Origin: Elusimicrobiota bacterium
Lineage (GTDB): Bacteria > CG03 > SLGR01 > PWQF01
Assembly (NCBI GenBank): GCA_003557485.1
Contig: PWOI01000113.1
Span: 1 to 17,364, forward strand
Length of the DNA stretch: 17,364 nt
Direction: 5' to 3'
Numbering within the stretch: the stretch's first letter is position 1; each line of letters begins with the position of its first letter. The notes beneath the pieces were generated by a model. That model was given only the letters and a program-made list of their open reading frames with translations. It had not been told where the DNA came from and made no database searches. This document shows, one piece after another, positions 1 to 6,684 of the stretch. A program made the position numbers and the translations under genes.

Positions 1-1
1 A

Positions 2-1090
2 AGTGATGTTGCTATAGACAGTCAGGGAAATATCATTATTACCGGAACAATCCGTTTTGAAGGAAATGAAGCTTTTATTACCTTAAAGTATGATTCTAAT
101 TTGTCAGAAACATTAGGATATCATATCCACAATAGGGATATTTCTATCGGTGAGGATAATGCGTACAGCGTTGCAGTTGACGGGCAGGACAATATTGTTG
201 TTGCCGGGGTTACCTCGGTAGAATTTGAACAGGATATATATATAGATACTTTTTACATAGTGAAGTACAGCACGGGGTTTGAAATAATATCTTCAACGAT
301 GGGGCCCCAGCCGGATGTAGGATCTTTTGCTTTATCACGACCTGCAATAGCCGTTGACGGGGATGGAAATAATGTGCTTGCGGTAAGCATTGCTACTGAA
401 GAGGGCTTCAATTATCATATCATCCGCTACAACCATGATTTAACGGAAATAGTGAATTCCGTTGAAAATGTTACTGCGGAGTATGACTTCGTTTCCGACC
501 TTGCTATTGACAGCCAGGGAAATGTCATAGTTACAGGCTACCGTATGGATGATGAGGTAAGCTGGTATTATACGGTAAAGTATAACTCTGAGCTGACATT
601 GCTGTCCGAACATATTTATGATGATGTAGTAGGAAATTATCACAATTGGGCGTGGGGTGTTGCGGTTGACGGCAGCGACAACATAATAGTTACGGGAATA
701 TCCGGGTACGAAACCGGTCTAAGCAGCGTTGGCGGCTACGCAAAAAATATGTCTTTTGCGCAGGGGTCGTATTCAGGTAATTACTATACGGTAAAATACA
801 GCCCTGATTTAACAGTATTAGAAACGGCTTCATATAACAGTGGGGGAGGGGACATGGCCCGCAGTGTGGCAGTAGACAGCAGCGGCAATATTATAGTGAC
901 AGGCCAGGTCGGCGGCCAGGGAGATGGAAACTACCACACAATAGCCTATGATTCCGGGCTTAACAGGATTGCTTCGGTTTCTTACAATAGCGGAAATGCT
1001 GATGGGGCTGAAGGCATTGCGGTTAATGGCAACAACATCATAGTCGCGGGGACTACGGATTTTGAAGGACACCCGGAAATATTTACTTTA
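2..1090 (+). repeat. Degenerate in-frame repeats encoding propeller blades
   Basis: Seven divergent copies of a roughly 150-210 nt unit lie in this stretch. The core DNA of each copy encodes A(V/I)D..GN(I/V)(I/V)V.G, with cores near 11, 173, 350, 500, 660, 869 and 1018. The copies near 17 (GACAGTCAGGGAAATATCAT) and near 509 (GACAGCCAGGGAAATGTCAT) are almost identical at DNA level, while the others share mainly protein-level similarity. This is the coding signature of a beta-propeller, not a mobile or regulatory repeat. Confidence 0.75.
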
Positions 1091-1423
1091 AACTATTTTT
1101 TGCGGAGACTTCCAACCAGGGTTTCTCCGGACGATGAGGGCGAAGTCAAAGTAGTCGTTCCCGAGGGCGGAGGGACGAGGGGGACAATTAACCCTGATTC
1201 CGGGCAGCCGGTTACCATTAACTTTAAGGGAAGCCGCGCCGGTTCTTACACTCTGCGGATATTTACCCAGCTAGGGGAGCAGGTCCATTCCGAAAGAATC
1301 TCCGCCGATTCGGCAGAAGGGTGGTTTGAATGGCTGCCAAAAGGACTTGCCTCGGGGGTTTACTTTGTGCATGTTAAGGGACCCGGGGTTGATATATATG
1401 AAAAAATTGCGCTTTTAAGATGA
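2..1423 (+). CDS. Secreted SBBP-type beta-propeller protein with C-terminal sorting-like domain (5' end missing)
   Basis: The reading frame is open from base 2, so the gene begins upstream of the window; the TTG at 101 is internal and preceded by propeller sequence in the same frame. About seven copies of a motif like (V/L/I)A(V/I)DxxGNIIVTG recur every 50-70 residues, each followed by a YxxKYxxxL-type strand, as in SBBP (seven-bladed beta-propeller) repeat proteins. After the propeller, roughly the last 95 residues form an Ig-like, FlgD/type IX-sorting-like domain (SYTLRIFTQLGEQV, then LASGVYFVHVKGPG and a basic KIALLR end). Such domains are known as export or anchoring tails of surface proteins. 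The TGA stop overlaps the next gene's ATG (ATGA), so the two are likely co-translated. The role is probably extracellular or surface-attached. The ligand is unknown, and no enzymatic motif was seen. Confidence 0.85.
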   Translation, partial: SDVAIDSQGNIIITGTIRFEGNEAFITLKYDSNLSETLGYHIHNRDISIGEDNAYSVAVDGQDNIVVAGVTSVEFEQDIYIDTFYIVKYSTGFEIISSTMGPQPDVGSFALSRPAIAVDGDGNNVLAVSIATEEGFNYHIIRYNHDLTEIVNSVENVTAEYDFVSDLAIDSQGNVIVTGYRMDDEVSWYYTVKYNSELTLLSEHIYDDVVGNYHNWAWGVAVDGSDNIIVTGISGYETGLSSVGGYAKNMSFAQGSYSGNYYTVKYSPDLTVLETASYNSGGGDMARSVAVDSSGNIIVTGQVGGQGDGNYHTIAYDSGLNRIASVSYNSGNADGAEGIAVNGNNIIVAGTTDFEGHPEIFTLNYFLRRLPTRVSPDDEGEVKVVVPEGGGTRGTINPDSGQPVTINFKGSRAGSYTLRIFTQLGEQVHSERISADSAEGWFEWLPKGLASGVYFVHVKGPGVDIYEKIALLR

Positions 1424-2352
1424 TGAAGAAAATTTTCCGTATTATATCTGTATTTTCTTTTTTCTGCCTTTTTTGCGGTTCCGGTTATCTTTATGGCGAC
1501 GCCGGAGCTACGGGCTGGTTTATATTCCGCCGTCCCCAGTCAACTACCCCCAGGGCCCCTGTGGCTGTTGCTGCGGTACGGGGTGACCTTTCGGGTATTT
1601 TCTATAACCCTTCCGTTCTCGGGACTATGCCTGCCCGTGAGATATTCCTCCTTACGGAATCAGGTATGGGCGGAGAACTATTTGGAGGCCTGCTTTACGG
1701 TCAGCCGCTGCCTTTAGGACAAGGAGCCGGAATAGCTGCGGGCGTTATTTATTATGATGCCGGCAGGACTACTCTTTACTGGATTGAAGGCGGTGACCTG
1801 AAAGAAAAAACAGTTACCATACAGAGAGATACAATGGGCATTATCTCTTACGGCCAGGCTGTAAGCGAAGAGATACTTGTTGGCGGTTCGTTTAAAGTCG
1901 CCTCAAGCAATATAGCCGAAGTTGAAGGTGCCACGGCAGTCGGAGTTGACCTTGGAGTGATGTACTTTGCGCCGTTTTACGAGGGGCTTTCATTTTCGCT
2001 TGCGGTCCAGAATATAGGCACTGCGTCAGAATTTATTGACAAGGCTGAGAAGCTTCCCGGCAGCGTCTGGCTCGGGACTTCTTATTTCACCGACCTTACC
2101 GACAGGACGTATATGAGCGCGGGCATAGACGGCGCCTATATACTTGAAGAACAGAGAATAATTCCCGGTCTTGGTATAGTTTACGGCTACGAACAGTTCT
2201 CTGCGAATTTCGGATACAGGTTCAATACGGACGAGTCAAAACTGCATATCGGTTTCGGGGCATTTGTTGGCAGTTTTGATTTAGGGTATTCATTTTCTCC
2301 TGCAACATACCTCTCCCATGTACACCGGCTGACAGTCGGGTATATGTTTTAA
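1420..2352 (+). CDS. PorV/PorQ-like outer-membrane beta-barrel protein
   Basis: The 310-residue product starts with a signal peptide: MMKK, then a hydrophobic run to about residue 25, with probable cleavage near LYG-DAG. An early motif, AAVRGDLSGIFYNPSVLGTM, resembles the A.G..GA...NPA segment of the PorV/PorQ (UPF0164, FadL-like) family. The rest is a series of amphipathic beta-strands ending in HRLTVGYMF, with the C-terminal phenylalanine typical of outer-membrane barrels. In the type IX secretion system PorV shuttles or tethers cargo carrying a sorting domain. Here the upstream partner carries such a tail and overlaps by 4 bp, which fits a cargo/barrel pair. Either ATG 1420 or ATG 1423 could be used; no strong Shine-Dalgarno is seen, consistent with translational coupling. 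No other secretion-system component is in view, so the type IX-like role is inferred. Confidence 0.75.
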   Translation: MMKKIFRIISVFSFFCLFCGSGYLYGDAGATGWFIFRRPQSTTPRAPVAVAAVRGDLSGIFYNPSVLGTMPAREIFLLTESGMGGELFGGLLYGQPLPLGQGAGIAAGVIYYDAGRTTLYWIEGGDLKEKTVTIQRDTMGIISYGQAVSEEILVGGSFKVASSNIAEVEGATAVGVDLGVMYFAPFYEGLSFSLAVQNIGTASEFIDKAEKLPGSVWLGTSYFTDLTDRTYMSAGIDGAYILEEQRIIPGLGIVYGYEQFSANFGYRFNTDESKLHIGFGAFVGSFDLGYSFSPATYLSHVHRLTVGYMF

Positions 2353-2384
2353 GCTTCAAATCCCGGCGATACCTTAAAGGATAC

Positions 2385-2412
2385 TTGATTTATTTTCAAA
2401 TATTGTTAGTAT
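2385..2412 (+). promoter_or_regulatory. Candidate sigma70-type promoter for the hyd operon
   Basis: TTGATT (2385-2390) and TAGTAT (2407-2412) are separated by 16 bases and would place a transcription start near 2419-2420, immediately before the Rex-type palindrome. Both boxes match the consensus only partly, and the 104-base intergenic region is AT-rich, so chance matches are likely. A perfect palindrome, GCTTTAAAGC (2414-2423), lies between the -10 box and the operator. Confidence 0.35.
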
Positions 2413-2425
2413 TGCTTTAAAGCTA

Positions 2426-2445
2426 TTTGTGAAATTTTTCACAAA
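2426..2445. promoter_or_regulatory. Rex-type redox operator upstream of hydG
   Basis: A perfect inverted repeat with 9-base arms, TTTGTGAAA-TT-TTTCACAAA, contains TTGTGAA-ATTT-TTCACAA. That matches the known bacterial Rex binding consensus (TTGTGAAnnnnTTCACAA). Rex is a repressor released from DNA by NADH and commonly controls fermentation and hydrogenase genes. The site lies 11 bases before the hydG start and just downstream of the candidate -10 box, so bound protein would block transcription of the whole hydG-to-hydA operon. The rex gene itself is not in the window. Confidence 0.75.
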
Positions 2446-2456
2446 CGCGGTCAGTT

Positions 2457-3863
2457 ATGAAAACAAAGACAAATAAAATCATAAATGAAGACTACCTCTT
2501 GTCACTTTTAAGCAGCGCCGGTAAGCCGTCTGATTCTGAAGTGCAGAAGGTTCTGGACAGGGCTATGCAGCTTAAGGGCCTTTCCCCGAAGGAAGCCGCC
2601 GTTTTGCTTAACATAGCCGATACCGAATCCCTTGACAGGCTTTACAGTGTTGCAAACGCAATTAAAAACCTTATCTACGGGAGCCGTCTGGTTCTTTTTG
2701 CCCCGCTATATATATCAAACTACTGTTCAAACAGCTGCCTTTACTGCGGATACCGCAGGGAGAATACCTCTATAGAGAGAAAATGCCTGACTATTGACCA
2801 AATCAGGAGTGAAGTTGAAATAATTCTCAGCTGGGGCCACAAACGGATCCTGATGCTTATGGGAGAGCATCCCGGCAGGTGCTCTTTTGATTATTTCCTT
2901 GAGTCAATCCGGGCTGCGTACAGTGTAAAGGACAGCAGGGGAAACTCAATCAGGCGCATAAATGTGGAGGTGCCTCCTCTGAACGATGAGGAGCTTTCCC
3001 GGCTTTCCCGCGCCGGGATAGGAACATATACAGTATTTCAGGAAACATATCACCGCCAAACATACGAAAAAATGCACCCGGCCGGAGAGAAGAGAGATTA
3101 CGACAGGCGCCTGGAAACAATGAGCCGAGCGCTTGAAAACGGGATTAACGATGTCGGCATAGGCGCTCTTTTCGGGCTTTACGACTGGCGGTTTGAAGTT
3201 CTGGCCCTGCTCGAGCACGCCGGGTATCTTGACAGGATTCACGGTGTTGGTCCCCATACCATTTCCGTTCCGAGAATAGAGCCTGCTTCAGGCGCTCCTC
3301 TTTCGGAGAATATACCTTATCCGGTAAGCGATGAGGATTTTAAAAAAATAGTCGCGGTCCTGAGGTGCTCAGTTCCATATACCGGCATAATTCTCTCTAC
3401 GAGGGAACCGGCGGTCCTGAGGCAGGAAGTTTTTGAACTTGGGGTATCCCAGATAAGCGCCGGTTCCCGCACAGCGCCCGGAGGATACGGGAATAGCCGG
3501 CCGGACGAGGCAGGTGCGGGCCAGTTTTCGCTTAACGATACGCGCAGTGTCGGAGAGGTTATTAAATCAGTAATAAAGCAGGGATATGTTCCTTCTTTCT
3601 GCACCGGATGCTACCGCCTCGGAAGGGTGGGAGAAGATTTTATGGACCTGGCAAAACCCGGGCAGATAAAACTTCACTGCCTGCCTAACGCCCTATCAAC
3701 GCTGAAAGAATACCTTGTTGATTATGCGGACGGGGAGACGAAGCGGCTGGGAGAAAAACTGATTAATGAAAGCCTGGACAAAATACCGTCCCCCGGAAGA
3801 AGAAAAAAAACAGAAGAGTATCTTAAAGAAATAGAAAATGGAAAAAGAGACCTTTATTTCTAA
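2457..3863 (+). CDS. hydG: [FeFe] hydrogenase H-cluster radical SAM maturase HydG
   Basis: HydG cleaves tyrosine to p-cresol plus CO and CN-, which become the Fe ligands of the H-cluster. The 468-residue protein has the radical SAM motif C90-x3-C94-x2-C97 (YCSNSCLYCGY). It also has the HydG-specific C-terminal motif C382-x2-C385-x22-C408 (CTGC ... LHC), which holds the auxiliary iron-sulfur cluster. Length and N-terminus fit the family, and the GLSPKEAAVLLN segment is typical of HydG/ThiH relatives. The ATG start has no convincing Shine-Dalgarno and sits 11 bases after the Rex-type palindrome. The end overlaps hydE by 26 bp. It is the first gene of the maturation and hydrogenase operon. Both cluster motifs distinguish it from ThiH. 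Confidence 0.97.
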   Translation: MKTKTNKIINEDYLLSLLSSAGKPSDSEVQKVLDRAMQLKGLSPKEAAVLLNIADTESLDRLYSVANAIKNLIYGSRLVLFAPLYISNYCSNSCLYCGYRRENTSIERKCLTIDQIRSEVEIILSWGHKRILMLMGEHPGRCSFDYFLESIRAAYSVKDSRGNSIRRINVEVPPLNDEELSRLSRAGIGTYTVFQETYHRQTYEKMHPAGEKRDYDRRLETMSRALENGINDVGIGALFGLYDWRFEVLALLEHAGYLDRIHGVGPHTISVPRIEPASGAPLSENIPYPVSDEDFKKIVAVLRCSVPYTGIILSTREPAVLRQEVFELGVSQISAGSRTAPGGYGNSRPDEAGAGQFSLNDTRSVGEVIKSVIKQGYVPSFCTGCYRLGRVGEDFMDLAKPGQIKLHCLPNALSTLKEYLVDYADGETKRLGEKLINESLDKIPSPGRRKKTEEYLKEIENGKRDLYF

Positions 3864-4908
3864 AAAGTCCATTGAAGAAATGCTGAGCCTGAGCGGGCCC
3901 GGGGCCCGGGACCTGAGGGAAAAAGCAGCCCGCGTCAGAGATGAATGCGTAGGACGTAAAGTTTATTTCCGCGGCCTTATTGAGTTTTCCAATATATGTT
4001 CCAACGACTGTTTTTACTGCGGTATCAGAAGTTCTAACAGTAAAACGGAGCGCTATACTATGACGCCGGGTGAGATAATGGAATGCGTGCGGTTCTGCGA
4101 TGAGTCGGGATACGGATCTGTAGTGCTTCAGTCTGGAGAGAGAAGAGACGGGGAGTTTACCGGTTTTGTTACAGAAACTGTCAGCGCGATAAAGAGTGAA
4201 TTTCCCGAAATGAGGATAACTCTTTCCGTAGGCGAACAGGACAGAGAGACTTTAAGAAGGTTTTACCAGGCCGGCGCGGAGAGGTATCTTCTCAGGATAG
4301 AGACTTCAAACAGCAGCCATTACAGAAAGCTGCATCCGGAAAAAATGGTTTTTGAAAACCGCAGGAATTGCCTTGAAACATTAAGGAGAATCGGTTTTCA
4401 GGTAGGAACAGGAGTTATGATAGCAAGTCCTTACCAGGAGATAGCAGACCTTGCCGGAGACCTGCTTTTTATGAAGGCCATAGATATAGATATGGTGGGT
4501 ATGGGGCCTTATCTTCCGCAGAAGGATAATACTCTTAAAGATTGGAGCTATGACCCGCAAGAGGCGCTCAGGCTGAGCCTTAATATGATAGCGGTCCTCA
4601 GGATTATGATGCCGGATATAAATATTGCTGCAACAAGCGCCCTGCAGGTGCTGGATGAAAACGGCAGGGAAAAAGCTATTGCTTCCGGCGCTAATATCGT
4701 GATGCCCAATGTGACTCCGCTGAAATACCGCCAGGCATATTCCCTGTATGATAACAGGCCCTGCGTACTTGATACGCCATATGGCTGCTATAACTGCATA
4801 ACACAGAGGATAGAGGGAACGGGACTTCTTCCTGCAAAGGGAGAAAAAGGTGACTCTCTTCGATTTTTAAAACGCAAAGGGAAAAGAATAGATGTCTGTA
4901 ATTGTTGA
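3838..4908 (+). CDS. hydE: [FeFe] hydrogenase H-cluster radical SAM maturase HydE
   Basis: HydE works in assembly of the [2Fe] subcluster, acting on the cysteine-bound Fe(CO)2CN product of HydG. The 356-residue protein contains the radical SAM motif C54-x3-C58-x2-C61 (ICSNDCFYCGIR). It also carries C309-x7-C317-x2-C320, the spacing of the accessory second cluster described for Thermotoga maritima HydE. GMGPYLPQKDNTL and the ATSALQ segment fit the HydE barrel, and BioB-like alternatives lack this context. The start lies within the end of hydG (26 bp overlap), and the stop overlaps the start of hydF (17 bp), indicating translational coupling. A short Cys-rich tail (DVCNC) is an extra feature of unknown meaning. 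Confidence 0.97.
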   Translation: MEKETFISKKSIEEMLSLSGPGARDLREKAARVRDECVGRKVYFRGLIEFSNICSNDCFYCGIRSSNSKTERYTMTPGEIMECVRFCDESGYGSVVLQSGERRDGEFTGFVTETVSAIKSEFPEMRITLSVGEQDRETLRRFYQAGAERYLLRIETSNSSHYRKLHPEKMVFENRRNCLETLRRIGFQVGTGVMIASPYQEIADLAGDLLFMKAIDIDMVGMGPYLPQKDNTLKDWSYDPQEALRLSLNMIAVLRIMMPDINIAATSALQVLDENGREKAIASGANIVMPNVTPLKYRQAYSLYDNRPCVLDTPYGCYNCITQRIEGTGLLPAKGEKGDSLRFLKRKGKRIDVCNC

Positions 4909-6193
4909 AAGAGATAATATAGGGGTTTTCGGAAAAATGAACTCCGGGAAGAGTTCGTTTGTTAATCTTATTTCGCAGCAGGAAGCTTCAATAGTAGATT
5001 CTACTCCCGGAACTACTGCCGACACCAAACAGGTCAACAAGGAAATTCACGGAACGGGGCCTGTAAGTTTTTACGATACAGCCGGTATTGACGAGGCAAA
5101 TGAACTCGGACTTAAGAAAAAGAAAAAAGTAATTGACCTGCTCAAGGAATGCGACACGGCCCTTCTTCTTATTGACCCTTCAGCGGAAAATATGCAGCCC
5201 GAAAAAGAGTTTCTTGAGCTTGCCCTGCTTCACGGCAAGCCCGTACTTGCCGTCTACAATATTTTTAACCAGAAAGATACTGCCCGCATTACGGTTATAG
5301 AAAAAGAAGTCCCGCTTTTGAAAAATTGCCCTGGCATAAGGATAAGAGCTGTTGACAGCGCCTGCCGGCCTGCAGCGCTGGAATTTATTGCCCGGCATCT
5401 TAAAAGCGGAAAAGACAAATTTCCGCTGCTTCCTTTTATAAAGAAAGATGAGTTCTATGTTCTTGTAATTCCTATGGATAGCCAGTCGCCTCACGGCCGC
5501 TACCTGAGGCCCCAGGCAATGACGGAAGAATATATAACAAGGAACTGGGCATACCCGGTCTCTTTCAGGCTTAATATGAATGCGCCGGATATGGATGAAG
5601 AAAGGAAACGGTTTTACGAATTTATAGGATCTCTTTCAAAAAAGCCGCTGGCAGCTATTACTGATTCCCAGGCCGCAGGGCTTATGAACCGGTGGCTGGA
5701 TGAGGATATAATGGTCACAACTTTTTCAATCGTTATGATTAATTATTTCAGCCGCGGCCGTATTGCAGACTTTCTGGAAGGGATAAAAACCGTGAAAGAA
5801 CTTGTCCCCGGAGACAGTGTTCTTATTGCCGAGGCCTGCAACCATTCCCGTATAGGGGAGGATATAGGCACCGTTCAGATACCGGAGTATCTCAAGGAGC
5901 ATTTTCCCGGCGTTTGTATTGAACACAGTTTCGGGAGAGAGTTCAGCGATCCCGGGCAGTTGCAGGATTACAGGCTTGTCATTCACTGCGGGGCATGTAT
6001 GATAACCCGGCAGAAACTCCAGGCAAGGATAAAAATGCTTGAGGAGTCAGGTGTACCTTATACTAACTACGGGATATTTTTATCATTTATACAGGACCCG
6101 GCAGCTTTAAAGAGGGTTATGCTCCCATGGAATGTGAATTTTGAGTATGAGGAATTAAAAGAAAATCAAAGGAGAAAAAAAGTTGAATCCTAA
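4892..6193 (+). CDS. hydF: [FeFe] hydrogenase H-cluster maturation GTPase HydF
   Basis: HydF is the GTPase scaffold that carries the diiron precursor and delivers it to HydA. The N-terminal Era/Ras-like GTPase domain shows G1 GKMNSGKS (14-21), TPGTT (38-42) and G3 DTAG (62-65). The usual NKxD guanine motif is altered to NIFNQKD (123-129). The C-terminal cluster domain has C316-N-H318 and, 46 residues later, H365-C366-G-A-C369, matching the family pattern CxHx(44-53)HCxxC that binds a [4Fe-4S] cluster. The 433-residue length is normal. The gene overlaps hydE by 17 bp and the following nuoE-like gene by 11 bp. Confidence 0.96.
   Translation: MSVIVERDNIGVFGKMNSGKSSFVNLISQQEASIVDSTPGTTADTKQVNKEIHGTGPVSFYDTAGIDEANELGLKKKKKVIDLLKECDTALLLIDPSAENMQPEKEFLELALLHGKPVLAVYNIFNQKDTARITVIEKEVPLLKNCPGIRIRAVDSACRPAALEFIARHLKSGKDKFPLLPFIKKDEFYVLVIPMDSQSPHGRYLRPQAMTEEYITRNWAYPVSFRLNMNAPDMDEERKRFYEFIGSLSKKPLAAITDSQAAGLMNRWLDEDIMVTTFSIVMINYFSRGRIADFLEGIKTVKELVPGDSVLIAEACNHSRIGEDIGTVQIPEYLKEHFPGVCIEHSFGREFSDPGQLQDYRLVIHCGACMITRQKLQARIKMLEESGVPYTNYGIFLSFIQDPAALKRVMLPWNVNFEYEELKENQRRKKVES
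6168..6174 (+). promoter_or_regulatory. Shine-Dalgarno supporting a TTG start
   Basis: AAAGGAG ends 8 bases before the TTG at 6183, inside the 3' end of hydF. No ATG lies at a usable distance, and the family-typical N-terminal helix begins right after this TTG, so TTG is the chosen start. Confidence 0.7.
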
Positions 6194-6671
6194 AACAGCA
6201 AGTAAAATAGACGGTATTATAAAAAAGTATTCACAAGGGCACGGCAGGCTTCTGGGAATGCTGGAGGAAATACAGAGGGAAAACCCCCATAATTATCTTC
6301 CGGAAGATACACTGGCATACGTTGCGCGAAAAACCTGCATACCGTATGCAAAAATATACGGAGTAGTAACTTTTTATTCTTTTTTCAACCTTATTCCCCA
6401 GGGTGACCACTGCATATCGATATGCCGGGGAACGGCCTGCCATACAAAAGGCTCAAAGAAAATACTTGATTATTTAAGGAATAATTATGATTTTGAAGGG
6501 GAAGACACAAATGACGCAAAACTTTTCCTGACAACCAGAGACAGAAAAATTACTTTAAGGTCGGTAGCCTGTTTCGGGCAGTGCGCTCTGGCTCCCGTTG
6601 TAGAGGTTGACGGGGAAATTTACGGAAATATGACAGTTGACGGGCTTAAGAAAATCATAGAGAAATTTTAG
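6183..6671 (+). CDS. hydC: NuoE/HydC-like [2Fe-2S] thioredoxin-fold subunit of the hydrogenase
   Basis: This 162-residue protein is the small electron-transfer subunit (24-kDa complex I subunit family). It holds a [2Fe-2S] cluster and pairs with the NuoF-like subunit. Ligands are C81-x4-C86 (CRGTAC) and C130-x3-C134 (CFGQC), exactly the family spacing. The N-terminal helical segment (LLGMLEEIQRENPHNYLPEDTLAYVA) is typical of NuoE, HndA and HydC. It starts with TTG behind a good ribosome site and overlaps the hydF stop by 11 bp. It precedes the NuoF-like fusion by 13 bp. In trimeric HydABC enzymes this subunit is HydC. Its location between maturation genes and hydB/hydA makes the same role very likely here. 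Confidence 0.93.
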   Translation: MNPKTASKIDGIIKKYSQGHGRLLGMLEEIQRENPHNYLPEDTLAYVARKTCIPYAKIYGVVTFYSFFNLIPQGDHCISICRGTACHTKGSKKILDYLRNNYDFEGEDTNDAKLFLTTRDRKITLRSVACFGQCALAPVVEVDGEIYGNMTVDGLKKIIEKF

Positions 6672-6684
6672 GAAGAGAGAAAAA

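Noticed and set aside
101-103. TTG as start of the propeller gene
   Set aside because: The same frame is open to base 2 and encodes another propeller motif (VAIDSQGNIIITG), so this codon is internal and the gene is truncated by the window edge.
2371-2400. Possible terminator after the PorV-like gene (CCTTAAAGG followed by T-rich sequence)
   Set aside because: The stem is 4 bp and A/T-rich, and the T-rich stretch is interrupted; too weak to call.
2457-3863. hydG as thiamine-synthesis ThiH
   Set aside because: The C-terminal CxxCx22C cluster motif and the hydE/hydF/hydA neighbours are specific to HydG.
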